Notes: a model not told the origin generated them from the letters alone. A stretch of 64,000 nt of DNA from Aldehydirespirator sp965205155 (GCA_965205155.1 OZ242033.1:3810299-3874298), one strand, 5' to 3'. Shown: positions 1 through 16,040, counted from the stretch's first letter. Program-made: numbers and translations.

Positions 1-1752
1 GATCTTGAAGGCCATCTCCGAGGAGTCCACGTCGTGGGTGCGGCCGTCGGTGAGGGTGACCTTCACGTCCACCGTCGGGAAGCCGGCCAGCACGCCGTTG
101 CTCATCGCCTCCTGGATGCCGTCGTCGACCGGCTTGACGAACTCGCGGGGAACGGCCCCGGCGCGGATGGTGCTCTCGAAGACGTACTGGCCGCCCGGAT
201 TGGGCTCGATGGTGGCCGTGACCACTGCGAACTGGCCCGAACCCCCGGTCTGCTTCTTGTGCACGAAAGTGTGGTCGGCCACCGCCGCGGCCAGAGTCTC
301 GCGGTAGGCGACCTGGGGCTTGCCCACGTTGGCCTGCACATTGAACTCCCGCAGCATGCGGTCCACCAACACCTCCAGGTGGAGCTCGCCCATGCCGGCG
401 ATGATGGTCTGCGCAGTGTCGGCGTCGGTGCGCACCCTGAATGTGGGGTCCTCCTCGGACAGCGCCACCAGCGCCTTGGACATCTTGTCCTGATCGGCCT
501 TCGACCTCGGCTCCACGGCCACGTCGATCACCGGGTCGGGGAAGTTGAGGTCCTCCAGGGCGATGGCGTTCCCCGGATCGCACAGCGTGTCGCCGGTGCG
601 GCAGTCCTTGAGCCCGATGGCCGCGGCGATGTCGCCCGCGGCCACCGAGTCCAGGTCGACGCGGTCGTTGGCGTGCATCTCGAGAATGCGGCCGATCCGC
701 TCGGTGCGGCCGGTGCGGGTGTTGAGCACCTGGGAGCCCTTGGCCAGCGTGCCGCTGTAGACGCGGAAGTAGGTGAGCTTGCCCACATGGGGGTCGGTGG
801 CGATCTTGAAGGCCAGCGCGGCCAGAGGCTCGGAATCGTCGGCGGAGCGGGCGGCCTCCGCGCCCGACCGGGGCTCGGTGCCGGTCACCGCGGGCACGTC
901 GGCGGGCGACGGCAGGTAGTCGATGACCGCGTCGAGCAGGGCCTGCACGCCCTTGTTCTTGAAGGCCGAGCCGTTGAGGACCGGCACCAGGCCGCCGCTG
1001 ATGGTTCCGGCCCGGATGGCGGCGGCGATCTCCTCGGAGCTGATCTCGGAGTCCTCGAGGAACTTCTCGAGCAGGGTCTCGTCGTAGTCCGAGAGCGTCT
1101 CCAGCAGGTCGTGGCGGTAGAGCTCGGCCTCCTCGGCCATGTCGTCGGGAACCTCGGTCTCGGTCCACGTCACTCCGAGGTCCTCGCCGGACCAGATGCG
1201 GGCCCTCATGCGCACCAGGTCGATGATGCCCCGGTAGTCGGACTCGGCGCCGATGGGGAGTTGCACCACCGCCACCTGCTCGGTCAGGCGCTCCCTGATC
1301 GAGTCGAGCACGAAATGGAAGTCGGCCCCGGTGCGGTCCATCTTGTTGACGAAGCAGAGCCGGGGAACGCCGTAGCGGTCGGCCTGGCGCCACACCGTCT
1401 CGGTCTGGGGTTCCACGCCGGCCACGCCGTCGAACACGGCCACCGCACCGTCGAGCACCCGCAGCGATCGCTCCACCTCGACGGTGAAGTCGACGTGGCC
1501 CGGTGTGTCGATGATGTTGATCCGGTGGTCGCGCCAGATGCAGTGGGTGGCCGCCGAAGTGATGGTGATGCCCCGCTCCTGCTCCTGGGCCATCCAGTCC
1601 ATGGTGGCCGCGCCGTCGTGGACCTCGCCGATCTTGTAGTTGCGGCCCGTGTAGTAGAGGATCCGCTCGGTGGTCGTGGTCTTGCCCGCGTCGATGTGGG
1701 CCATGATCCCGATGTTCCGGGTCCTGGACAGGGGATATCGCTCGTCAGCCAT
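1..1752 (-). CDS. fusA: Elongation factor G (3' end outside window)
   Basis: Translocation GTPase that moves tRNA and mRNA through the ribosome. The visible 584 residues begin MADERYPLSRTRNIGIMAHIDAGKTTTTERIL, split here as the start plus the P-loop AHIDAGKT; the G3 motif DTPGHVDF and G4 NKMD follow, then domains II to IV. About 115 residues are missing compared with the usual length near 700 because the window begins inside the gene. The ATG at 1752 is the only sensible start; no strong Shine-Dalgarno sequence precedes it and the gene lies 21 bases after rpsG, so it is probably translated from the rpsL-rpsG-fusA transcript. Nothing in the visible part is unusual. Confidence 0.97.
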   Translation of the reverse strand, partial: MADERYPLSRTRNIGIMAHIDAGKTTTTERILYYTGRNYKIGEVHDGAATMDWMAQEQERGITITSAATHCIWRDHRINIIDTPGHVDFTVEVERSLRVLDGAVAVFDGVAGVEPQTETVWRQADRYGVPRLCFVNKMDRTGADFHFVLDSIRERLTEQVAVVQLPIGAESDYRGIIDLVRMRARIWSGEDLGVTWTETEVPDDMAEEAELYRHDLLETLSDYDETLLEKFLEDSEISSEEIAAAIRAGTISGGLVPVLNGSAFKNKGVQALLDAVIDYLPSPADVPAVTGTEPRSGAEAARSADDSEPLAALAFKIATDPHVGKLTYFRVYSGTLAKGSQVLNTRTGRTERIGRILEMHANDRVDLDSVAAGDIAAAIGLKDCRTGDTLCDPGNAIALEDLNFPDPVIDVAVEPRSKADQDKMSKALVALSEEDPTFRVRTDADTAQTIIAGMGELHLEVLVDRMLREFNVQANVGKPQVAYRETLAAAVADHTFVHKKQTGGSGQFAVVTATIEPNPGGQYVFESTIRAGAVPREFVKPVDDGIQEAMSNGVLAGFPTVDVKVTLTDGRTHDVDSSEMAFKI

Positions 1753-1773
1753 GACTAGAACTGAACGGCGCGC

Positions 1774-2244
1774 TTACCAGCGGTAGTGCGCGAAGGCCTT
1801 GTTCGACTCGGCCATCTTCTGCAGGTCCTCGCGCCGCTTCACCGACGCGCCGACTCCGTTGCCGGCGTCCAGCAGTTCGTTGGCCAGCCGCTGGGCCATA
1901 GTGCGCTCCCGGCGGCCGCGGGCGTACGACACGATCCAGCGAACCGCGAGCGTGGTGGCCCGGCGGGGCCTGACCTCGACCGGCACCTGGTAGGTGGCTC
2001 CGCCCACCCGCCGGCTGCGCACCTCCAGCTGGGGCCGGACATTGTCGACGGCCCGCTTGAGGGTGGAGACGGGCTCCGCGCCCGTCTTGTCCTCCACGAT
2101 GGACAGCGCGTCGTAGACGATGCGCTCGGCCAGGGTGCGCTTGCCCCGTTGCAGCACCTTGTTGATCACCTGCGTCACCAGCAGCGACCGGTAGATGGGG
2201 TCGGGCTGGAGCTCGCGGCGGGTCGCCGGTCCCTTGCGCGGCAT
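1774..2244 (-). CDS. rpsG: 30S ribosomal protein uS7
   Basis: Primary 16S rRNA binding protein of the small subunit head and exit-site wall. It has 156 residues, the normal bacterial length, beginning MPRKGPATRRELQPDPIY, and carries the conserved GGATYQVPVEVRP and KAFAHYRW segments. It lies between rpsL and fusA in the conserved str operon order, 50 bases downstream of rpsL, and is transcribed with them. Confidence 0.97.
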   Translation of the reverse strand: MPRKGPATRRELQPDPIYRSLLVTQVINKVLQRGKRTLAERIVYDALSIVEDKTGAEPVSTLKRAVDNVRPQLEVRSRRVGGATYQVPVEVRPRRATTLAVRWIVSYARGRRERTMAQRLANELLDAGNGVGASVKRREDLQKMAESNKAFAHYRW

Positions 2245-2294
2245 CTCAAGCGCTCCTACTCACGCTGCACCCGCCCGAATACTTGCGCGGCACG

Positions 2295-2666
2295 TCAGGA
2301 TTCCTTCTTGACGCCGTAGCGGCTGCGGGCCTTGCGGCGCTCGCGCACTCCGGCAGTGTCGAGAGTCCCCCGCACGACCTTGTAGCGCACGCCGGGCAGG
2401 TCCCTCACCCGGCCGCCCCGCACCAGCACGATGGAGTGCTCCTGGAGATTGTGGCCCTCGCCCGGTATGTAGGCGGTGATCTCGACGCCGGTGGTGAGGC
2501 GAACCCGGGCCACCTTGCGGAGGGCGGAGTTCGGCTTCTTGGGGGTGGCCGTATAGACCCGGGTGCACACGCCCCGCCGCTGCGGCGCGCCGTGCAGGGC
2601 GGGCGTCGACTCCTTGCGGCGCTTCGACTGGCGGCCCTTGCGGACCAGCTGCTGGATCGTGGGCAT
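2295..2666 (-). CDS. rpsL: 30S ribosomal protein uS12
   Basis: Decoding-centre protein of the small subunit. It has 123 residues starting MPTIQQLVRKGR. The TPKKPNSALRKVARVRL segment holds the lysine corresponding to E. coli K42/K43, and PGEGHNLQEHS is intact, so the residues usually altered in streptomycin-resistant mutants look wild type. It is first of the rpsL-rpsG-fusA group and sits 64 bases after the rpoC stop. Confidence 0.97.
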   Translation of the reverse strand: MPTIQQLVRKGRQSKRRKESTPALHGAPQRRGVCTRVYTATPKKPNSALRKVARVRLTTGVEITAYIPGEGHNLQEHSIVLVRGGRVRDLPGVRYKVVRGTLDTAGVRERRKARSRYGVKKES

Positions 2667-2730
2667 TAGTGGGCTAATTCCTTGGTCTCTGGGGGACGGC
2701 GCAGTCTAGGGTCGCCTAGGCCCGGTTCCT

Positions 2731-6675
<3,945 letters not shown>

Positions 6676-6745
6676 GCCGTCTCCAGTCGTGCGTTCTCGT
6701 AGCGTTGGCTAGTTGCGTTCTGTTCTGTGCGTTTGCTTGCCCGGC

Positions 6746-10327
<3,582 letters not shown>

Positions 10328-10541
10328 GTGATACTCCCGAGGGCCGGCTGATCTGATTTCACGCGGTCGTGTGCGCGCGCGTGACGGGAGAGGAATTAGC
10401 CACGGGAGCCGCCTCCCAGCGCGCACAGCAGACCACGGTGGCAGGAATGCTAGCCCGCGACAAAGCCGGCCGCAACCACCCCGGTGATTCGGTCAGGGAC
10501 AGACGATAGTAGATGGACGCAGCCGCGTCTATATCTGCCGG

Positions 10542-11309
10542 TCAGGCCCGCAGGCTGGCTCGGGCGGCCTCCAGTTCCGAGTCGTTCATCCCTGCGGCGG
10601 CCAGGTAGCCGGCCGCTCCACCCCAGCGGTCGTGCAGATGGTCCAGCGTGGCCTCCATCACCGGGGGGCGAACCTCCCAGAGGGCGGCGAACCGGGCCGG
10701 GTCGAGGCCCTGGTCCTCGAGCAGGGGGCTCAACGACCTGGCCTCGGTGTGGTCGTGCCACCGGCTGGGCCGCCGCTCCGACGACAGCGCATAGTCGGCC
10801 ACCACATGCTCCGCGGCCACCCCGGCCAGGTCCAGCAGCAGCATGGCGGCCAGACCGGTGCGGTCCTTGCCCGCGGTGCAGTGGATCACGACCGGCTCGC
10901 CCTGGGCCACCTGCTGGACGATGCGGGCGAACGACGGGCCGAAGTTCTGCAGGATGCGCACATACCCCGCCACCATCTCGGCCTCGCCGTAGGCCTTGAT
11001 CTCTCCCTCGACTATGCGCTCGTAGATCGTCCGGGCCTGGAAAGTCTCGTCGCTGGTCATACCGAGCCGGGTGTAGGACGCGCCCGCGGGCAGCCGGTCG
11101 GGGAAGTCGGACGCCTCGGTCTCGGAACGCAGGTCGAAGACGTGACGGATTCCGGCGGCCTCGAGGCGTCGCAGGTCGGCGTCGCTGAGCGTGCAGAGCC
11201 GGTCGGCCCGGTACACCCGGCCGAACCGGGTGGCGCCACCGCCGGTGACGGGCAGGCCGCCGAGGTCGCGATAGTTGCTGGGACCGTCGAGGTCCACCCG
11301 TCGCTGCAT
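10542..11309 (-). CDS. Tyrosine-protein phosphatase (Y_phosphatase3-like)
   Basis: Predicted cytoplasmic protein-tyrosine or dual-specificity phosphatase, 255 residues. It shows the N-terminal NYRDLGGLPVTGGGATRFGRVYRADRL block typical of the bacterial tyrosine/serine phosphatase family related to MPtpB and the complete P-loop HCTAGKDRTG with nucleophile C144 and R150. No signal peptide or membrane segment is visible. It is on the same strand between rplL and rpoB, 49 bases after rplL, so it may be co-transcribed with the polymerase/ribosomal genes; a 214-base gap before rpoB could hold a separate rpoB promoter. Substrate unknown; lipid phosphatase activity is also possible in this family. Confidence 0.85.
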   Translation of the reverse strand: MQRRVDLDGPSNYRDLGGLPVTGGGATRFGRVYRADRLCTLSDADLRRLEAAGIRHVFDLRSETEASDFPDRLPAGASYTRLGMTSDETFQARTIYERIVEGEIKAYGEAEMVAGYVRILQNFGPSFARIVQQVAQGEPVVIHCTAGKDRTGLAAMLLLDLAGVAAEHVVADYALSSERRPSRWHDHTEARSLSPLLEDQGLDPARFAALWEVRPPVMEATLDHLHDRWGGAAGYLAAAGMNDSELEAARASLRA

Positions 11310-11358
11310 GGCCGAAGACTGAAGCCGACGCGACCGGAGCGCCCGGCCGGCAGGGGCG

Positions 11359-11739
11359 CTAGACCAGCTCTACCTCGGCTCCGACTGCCTCCAGCGTGGC
11401 CTTGGCCTTTTCGGCATCCTCCTTGTTGAGGCCTTCCAGCACGGGCTTGGGGGCGTTGTCGACGAGCTCCTTGGCCTCCTTGAGACCGAGCGAGGTGAGG
11501 CTGCGCACCTCCTTGATCACCTGGATCTTCTTGTCGCCGACCCCGGCCAGCACGACGTTGAAGGAGTCCTTGACGTCCTCCTCGGCGGCGACGTCACCGG
11601 CGGCGGGGGCCGCCACCGCGACCGCGGCCGGTGCGGCTGCGGTCACATCGAAGCGCTCCTCGAACTCCTTGAGCAGTTCGCTCAGTTCGAGCACGGTCAT
11701 GTGTGAGATCGAGTCGAGGATCTCTTCCTTGGTTGCCAT
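11359..11739 (-). CDS. rplL: 50S ribosomal protein bL12 (L7/L12)
   Basis: Stalk protein that recruits translational GTPases. It has 126 residues: N-terminal dimerization domain (MATKEEILDSISHMTVLELSELL region), an alanine-rich hinge at about 34-52, and the C-terminal factor-binding domain ending LEAVGAEVELV. The ATG at 11739 is chosen because it matches the family start. It lies 2 bases after rplJ, as in the usual translationally linked rplJL pair. Confidence 0.97.
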   Translation of the reverse strand: MATKEEILDSISHMTVLELSELLKEFEERFDVTAAAPAAVAVAAPAAGDVAAEEDVKDSFNVVLAGVGDKKIQVIKEVRSLTSLGLKEAKELVDNAPKPVLEGLNKEDAEKAKATLEAVGAEVELV

Positions 11740-11741
11740 GA

Positions 11742-12323
11742 TCAGGCCTCCTGTGTTTCGGATTGTGGGTTGTCGGCGTCTTCGGGGCTCCGGGTATCGA
11801 TCAGTGCCTGCAGGCCGTAGGCGAAGTTGCGGGGAAGGGCCTGCAACAGCCCGGCCAGCTTGACCAGCGGCGCCTGGAAACCGCCGGCCAGCTGCGCCAG
11901 CAGGATGTCTCGTGACGGGAGGTCGGCCAGCGATGCCAGGTCGTCGGGGCTGAGCACCTTGTCGCCCAGCACCCCTCCCTTCAGGACGAGGGCCCGGTTG
12001 GCGCGCGAGAAGTCCCGCAGGGCCTTGGCCACCGCGGCCGCGTCGCCGGCGCTGCCGTCGGAGCGAGCACCGACGAACGCGATCGCGGTCGGTCCGGTGA
12101 GCAGGTGGGCGAGGTCGAGGCCCAACTCGGCGGTGGCCAGACGGACCATCGTGTTCTTGTAGATCGTGTACTCGCCGCCTGCGGCCCGCAGCGACCTGCG
12201 CAACTCGGCCATCTCGCCGACGTTGAGGCCGCGGTACTCGGTCAGCAGAGCCGCGTCGCTGGCCGACAGCCGATCGCGCACTTCGGCGACGACGGCCGCC
12301 TTCTCGGGCCTTGGGACTGTCAT
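11742..12323 (-). CDS. rplJ: 50S ribosomal protein uL10
   Basis: Base of the ribosomal stalk, carrying bL12 dimers. It has 193 residues from ATG 12323 (MTVPRPEKAAVVAEVRDRL); the frame is open further upstream, but this ATG has a GAGGAAGG ribosome-binding site and matches the family. The YRGLNVGEMAELRRSLRAAGGEYTIYKNT-type core (positions about 30-60) is clear. It precedes rplL and is separated from rplA by about 100 bases that probably hold the autoregulatory leader. Confidence 0.96.
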   Translation of the reverse strand: MTVPRPEKAAVVAEVRDRLSASDAALLTEYRGLNVGEMAELRRSLRAAGGEYTIYKNTMVRLATAELGLDLAHLLTGPTAIAFVGARSDGSAGDAAAVAKALRDFSRANRALVLKGGVLGDKVLSPDDLASLADLPSRDILLAQLAGGFQAPLVKLAGLLQALPRNFAYGLQALIDTRSPEDADNPQSETQEA

Positions 12324-12426
12324 GGGTGCCTTCCTCGTCCGGCGGGCCTGCCGGCCCATTGGTGCTCCCCGCGGAGCGCACCGGATGTCTCAGGTGAGCG
12401 CGGTCTGGATGCGGGAGTATACGGGT
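12324..12426 (-). promoter_or_regulatory. Candidate L10 leader (rplJ 5' region)
   Basis: In many bacteria the uL10-bL12 complex binds its own mRNA leader. This 103-base stretch between rplA and rplJ contains, on the transcribed strand, a CAGACCGCG element and a GC-rich hairpin formed by GGTGCGCTCC and GGGGAGCACC, followed by a second hairpin (GGCCGGCAGGCC) just before the ribosome-binding site. Position and hairpins fit an L10 leader; I did not fold it or compare it with the family model. Confidence 0.45.
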
Positions 12427-13125
12427 TTAGTCGGCCGCGGCGACGTCGGCCGGGTCGATCCGGACGCCGGGACCCATCGAAGAGCTGAGCACCATCTTCT
12501 TCATGTACTTGCCCTTGGCTGCGGCCGGCTTGGCCCGCTGGAGCTCGGCCACCACGGCCCGGAGGTTCTTGAGCAGGTCCTCCTCCGCGAACGACGCCCG
12601 CCCGATGGGCACATGGACGTTGGCGAAACGGTCGGTCCGGTACTCGACCTTGCCCCCCTTGAACTCCTCGATGGTGCGGACGACGTCGGTGGTGACGGTG
12701 CCGGTCTTGGGATTGGGCATCAGGCCGCGCGGTCCGAGGATCCGGCCGAGCTTGCCGACCACCGGCATCATGTCGGGGGTGGCGATAGCCACGTCGAAGT
12801 CGGTCATGCCCCCGGTCACCTGCTCGGCCAGGTCGTCGGCTCCCACGAAGTCGGCGCCGGCCTCGCGGGCCGTGGTGGCGGCCTCGCCCTGCGCGAACAC
12901 TGCGACCCGCACCTCCTTGCCGGTGCCCGACGGCAGCGACACCGTGCCCCGCAGCATCTGGTCGGCCTTGCGGGGGTCCACTCCGAGCCGCACGACGACG
13001 TCGACGCTCTCGTCGAACCGCCGGGTGGCCAGGCCCTTCACCAGGCTCACCGCGTCGGCGTCGCTGTGGAGGCGCAGGCGGTCGAAGCTCTTGGTGGCTT
13101 CGATGTGCTTCTTGCCCTTGGCCAT
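12427..13125 (-). CDS. rplA: 50S ribosomal protein uL1
   Basis: L1-stalk protein that assists release of deacylated tRNA and represses its own operon. It has 232 residues starting MAKGKKHIEATKSFDRL; the signature GRILGPRGLMPNPKTGTVT and EFKGGKVEYRTDR segments are present. It follows rplK by 33 bases in the standard L11 operon order. Length and motifs are normal. Confidence 0.97.
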   Translation of the reverse strand: MAKGKKHIEATKSFDRLRLHSDADAVSLVKGLATRRFDESVDVVVRLGVDPRKADQMLRGTVSLPSGTGKEVRVAVFAQGEAATTAREAGADFVGADDLAEQVTGGMTDFDVAIATPDMMPVVGKLGRILGPRGLMPNPKTGTVTTDVVRTIEEFKGGKVEYRTDRFANVHVPIGRASFAEEDLLKNLRAVVAELQRAKPAAAKGKYMKKMVLSSSMGPGVRIDPADVAAAD

Positions 13126-13158
13126 GGTCGCTCCCTGCCGCTGGTGGTCCGCCCGCCC

Positions 13159-13584
13159 CTACTCGACGGTGATGCCCATCGAGCGGGCTGTGCCCTCGAC
13201 CTGCGCCTTGGCCGCTTCGAGGTCGTTGGCGTTCAGGTCGGGCATCTTGATCTCGGCGATCTCGGCCAGCTGGGCGTCGGTGATCGTGCCCACCGTCTCG
13301 CGCCCGGGAGTCTCCGCGGCCTTCTCCAAGCCGGCTGCCGAGCGGATCAGGAACGATGTCGGCGGGGTCTTGGTGATGAACGTGAACGACCGGTCCTCGT
13401 AGATCGTTATCTCGGCCGGAATGATCTGGCCCCGCTTGTCCTCGGTGCGGGCGTTGTAGTCCTTGCAGAAGTCCATGATGGCCACACCGTGGGGGCCCAG
13501 CGCGGTGCCCACCGGAGGAGCAGGCGTCGCCTGTCCCGCAGGGATCTGGATCTTCACTAGGGCTGCAACCTGCTTGCGTGCCAT
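13159..13584 (-). CDS. rplK: 50S ribosomal protein uL11
   Basis: Component of the GTPase-associated centre, target of thiopeptides and needed for stringent signalling. It has 141 residues from ATG 13584 (MARKQVAALVKIQIPAGQATPAPPVG); the frame stays open for 35 codons upstream but that extension is proline- and arginine-rich and not part of the family. The proline-rich N-terminal switch (PPVGTALGPHGV) and C-terminal rRNA-binding domain are intact. It is the first gene of the L11-L1 pair, 128 bases after nusG. Confidence 0.97.
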   Translation of the reverse strand: MARKQVAALVKIQIPAGQATPAPPVGTALGPHGVAIMDFCKDYNARTEDKRGQIIPAEITIYEDRSFTFITKTPPTSFLIRSAAGLEKAAETPGRETVGTITDAQLAEIAEIKMPDLNANDLEAAKAQVEGTARSMGITVE

Positions 13585-13712
13585 CTGGACTCTCTTGGTG
13601 TGGTGGGTGAGGTTCTTGTGTCTGGGGCGGCCGGGCCGGCCGCGGCACTCCGAACGTGGCAGTGTGGCGGCATCGGGGACGGGCAGCAACCCACCCCCGC
13701 TCCTGGGGCCGC

Positions 13713-14363
13713 CTACAGGCGGGCTACCTGCGCGAACTCGAGTTCGACCGGCGTCTCACGGCCGAAGATGTTGACGAGCACCTTCACCTTGAGCTGATCC
13801 TCGTTGATCTCGATGATCTCGCCGGAGAAGTCGGCGAAGGGGCCGTCCTTGACCCGGACGGTCTCCCCCATGCCGTACTCGAACATCGGCTTGGCCCGCT
13901 TGGACGCCTCCCGGGAGCGGTCGGCCTCAACGCCGAGGAAGGCCTCGACGTCGCGGCGCCGCAGGGGCGAGGGGGCCCCGCCCTGGTTCACGAAGCCCGT
14001 GACGTTGGGGGTGTCGCGTATGACCGGCCACACCTCGTCGTCGAGTTCGCACCGCACGAACACGTAGCCCGGGAACAGCCGCTTGGAGGAGATCACCTTC
14101 TTGCCGTTCTTGAACTCGGGCACGTCGCGCAGCGGGATGACCACCTCGTGGATGCGGCCCTCCATGTTCATCGACGCGGTGCGGGCCTCGAGGTTCTGCT
14201 TGACCTTCTTCTCGTAACCGGACTGGGTGTGCACGACGAACCACTTGCCCGGCTTGTCGTAGGGGCTGACGGATTCGGGGGACTCGGCGGTGGAGTCGGC
14301 TTCTTCGAACAGGTCGTCCTCGGTGAGGACGGCTTGCTCTTGCGAGACGGTTGTATCGGACAT
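13713..14363 (-). CDS. nusG: Transcription termination/antitermination factor NusG
   Basis: Elongation factor that binds the clamp of RNA polymerase and links it to ribosome or Rho. It has 216 residues: an acidic N-terminal extension of about 40 residues (usual in actinobacteria), the NGN domain starting GKWFVVHTQSGYEKKVKQNLE, and a C-terminal KOW domain (GETVRVKDGPFADFSGEIIEIN). It lies 8 bases after secE and upstream of rplK, the standard arrangement. Confidence 0.97.
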   Translation of the reverse strand: MSDTTVSQEQAVLTEDDLFEEADSTAESPESVSPYDKPGKWFVVHTQSGYEKKVKQNLEARTASMNMEGRIHEVVIPLRDVPEFKNGKKVISSKRLFPGYVFVRCELDDEVWPVIRDTPNVTGFVNQGGAPSPLRRRDVEAFLGVEADRSREASKRAKPMFEYGMGETVRVKDGPFADFSGEIIEINEDQLKVKVLVNIFGRETPVELEFAQVARL

Positions 14364-14371
14364 GGGTTACC

Positions 14372-14668
14372 TCAGGATTCGAAGAGCTCGAGTACGAACG
14401 TGGAGAAGACCCAGTCGAGCCCGTAGATCATGGCTGTGAGCACGATGACGGTGACGAGCACCACGATCGAGTAGTTGACCGTCTCGGCCCGGCTGGGCCA
14501 GGCCACCTTGCGGAGCTCGCCCCGGACCTCGCGCAGGAACTGGCCGGGCGAGGTGCGCTCGGTGGGCGGCGTCGAGGCTTGCCGGCTGCGGCTGCGGACC
14601 GGTGCGCCCTCAGCATCTATCTCGCCCTGCTTCTGGAGCATGCGCTTCTGCTGACGGTTCATCGCCAT
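14372..14668 (-). CDS. secE: Preprotein translocase subunit SecE
   Basis: Single-span subunit that clamps SecY in the Sec translocon. It has 98 residues with a polar N-terminal half rich in K, R and Q and the conserved FLREVRGELRKVAWPSR amphipathic helix, followed by one membrane segment (SIVVLVTVIVLTAMIYGLDWVF). It is followed directly by nusG and preceded by tRNA-Trp, as in most actinobacteria. Confidence 0.95.
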   Translation of the reverse strand: MAMNRQQKRMLQKQGEIDAEGAPVRSRSRQASTPPTERTSPGQFLREVRGELRKVAWPSRAETVNYSIVVLVTVIVLTAMIYGLDWVFSTFVLELFES

Positions 14669-14728
14669 TTGTGGAACTCACCTCGTGTGGGGTTTGCGAC
14701 GCAGCTGGTCGTGGCCGTCATCGATTCG

Positions 14729-14801
14729 CAGGGGCGGAGGGACTCGAACCCCCAACCGCCGGTTTTGGAGACCGGTGCTCTGCCAATTGAGCCACGCCCC
14801 T
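14729..14801 (-). tRNA. tRNA-Trp (CCA)
   Basis: The 73-base cloverleaf has the acceptor pairing AGGGGCG/CGCCCCT, a D stem GCTC/GAGC, anticodon stem CCGGT/ACCGG with loop CTCCAAA giving anticodon CCA, and T arm GGGGGTTCGAGTCCCTC. The 3' CCA is not encoded. It sits immediately upstream of secE, a conserved actinobacterial position. Confidence 0.96.
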
Positions 14802-14875
14802 CAGCAGTCGGCCGAAGGCTACCAGTGCAGGCCCGCGAACGGCTACGGGCCGGCAGCCGCGGCGGCAGTCCGGTG

Positions 14876-15271
14876 TCAGGAAGCCAGCCGGGCGGCGCGG
14901 CGGTGCCGGGCCGTGAACGCTATGAGGCCCGCGGCCGCTGCGGCCCCCGCCGCGACGGTCGCGGCGACGCGGGGCCTCGTGTCCCAGGCCCAGCGGTGGC
15001 CGTACCGGTCGAGGTGTACCAGGATCTGAGACTCCAGCCGGGAGTCCGCCGGCGCAGGGGCCCCGCGCAGCCAGCGCATGGCGTCCATCAGGCGCCGGTA
15101 CCGGGACTCCTCCACCCGGCACCGCAGGCAGGTCGCCAGGTGGTCCAACTCCGCCGGTCCGTAGGCGCGGTCGCCGCCCGCGACGGCGGCCAGCACCGCG
15201 CTGACCGACTCGCAGTCGCGGCGCGGGCCCGTCTTGGCGCCGGTCGCCGGGGCGGAAGGCTCACTCGTCAC
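14876..15271 (-). CDS. Zinc-finger anti-sigma factor
   Basis: Predicted membrane anti-sigma factor for the ECF sigma gene it overlaps by 11 bases. It has 131 residues from a GTG start. The N-terminal part contains the H-x3-C-x2-C signature (LDHLATCLRCRVEESRYRRLM) of zinc-binding anti-sigma domains, and one membrane segment (about 102-121, VAATVAAGAAAAAGLIAFTA) precedes a short arginine-rich tail. It therefore keeps its sigma factor at the inner face of the membrane; the external signal is unknown and the tail beyond the membrane segment is very short, so sensing may occur on the cytoplasmic side. Confidence 0.8.
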   Translation of the reverse strand: MTSEPSAPATGAKTGPRRDCESVSAVLAAVAGGDRAYGPAELDHLATCLRCRVEESRYRRLMDAMRWLRGAPAPADSRLESQILVHLDRYGHRWAWDTRPRVAATVAAGAAAAAGLIAFTARHRRAARLAS

Positions 15272-15911
15272 CGTGGAGTTCCTCTCCGGGCATGGGCAGG
15301 ACCTGCTCGCGCAGGCGCCGGCGGGCCCGGTGCAGGCGCACCTTGGCCGCGGTCACCGAGATGCCCAACTCAGCGGCGATCGCTTCGTGGGGGAGGTCGT
15401 ACATGTCCCGCAGCACCACCACCGAGCGCAGTCGCGCCGGAAGGTCGCGGATGGCGACATCGAGTCTCTCCCGCAGCTCGGCCCGGTCTCCTTGAAGGGC
15501 CGGGTCGTGGTCGGGCCGGGTGTCGATCAGGTCGTCGTGAACGCCCAGATGGTCGTGGCGATGGCGCTGGCGCCGGCTGAGATGGGTGGTCGCGCAGTTG
15601 GCCACAATGCGATAGAGCCACGTGCTGAACTGCGCGTCGCCGCGGAAGCGGCCGACGCCCTTGTAGGCCCTCAGATACGCCTCTTGTACCACGTCTCGAG
15701 CATCCTCCGTACTGCCCGTCAGGCGCAGGGCCAACGCGTACGCGTCGGAGTGGGTGACCCGCACGAGCCGGTCGAACGCCTCCCGGTCGCCGGACTTGGC
15801 CAGCTCTACGAGCGCAACCATGTCCGCTGAAGATTGAGACTCGTGATCAGCGCTGACGTTACGCGCTGGATCCTCGACGGCCCGCAGACGGCGCCGGGGC
15901 GATGCGGTCAC
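15261..15911 (-). CDS. ECF RNA polymerase sigma factor
   Basis: Alternative sigma factor of the extracytoplasmic-function class, 216 residues. Region 2 (FDRLVRVTHSDAYALALRLTGSTEDARDVVQEAYLRAYKGVGRFRGDAQFSTWLYRIVANCA) and region 4 (LPARLRSVVVLRDMYDLPHEAIAAELGISVTAAKVRLHRARRRL) are both clear; the linker is about 50 residues. It overlaps the anti-sigma gene downstream and lies between tRNA-Met and tRNA-Trp. The pair occupies the interval where many actinobacteria have rpmG, which is not seen here. Target promoters are unknown. Confidence 0.9.
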   Translation of the reverse strand: MTASPRRRLRAVEDPARNVSADHESQSSADMVALVELAKSGDREAFDRLVRVTHSDAYALALRLTGSTEDARDVVQEAYLRAYKGVGRFRGDAQFSTWLYRIVANCATTHLSRRQRHRHDHLGVHDDLIDTRPDHDPALQGDRAELRERLDVAIRDLPARLRSVVVLRDMYDLPHEAIAAELGISVTAAKVRLHRARRRLREQVLPMPGEELHGDE

Positions 15912-15938
15912 AGCTGTTCCGGGTCCGGATATTCCATG

Positions 15939-16012
15939 TAGCGACGGACAGACTCGAACTGTCGACCTCTCGATTATGAGTCGAGCGCTCTTACCAACTG
16001 AGCTACGTCGCC
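15939..16012 (-). tRNA. tRNA-Met (CAT), elongator type
   Basis: The 74-base cloverleaf has acceptor GGCGACG/CGTCGCT (first pair G-U), D arm GCTCAGTTGGTAAGAGC, anticodon stem CTCGA/TCGAG with loop CTCATAA (anticodon CAT) and T arm GACAGTTCGAGTCTGTC. The paired first position argues against an initiator tRNA. A CAT-anticodon tRNA-Ile cannot be fully excluded, but the sequence matches elongator methionine tRNAs. CCA is not encoded. Confidence 0.9.
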
Positions 16013-16040
16013 GTGAAGGGCAGGACGGGTGCCTGCGCCG

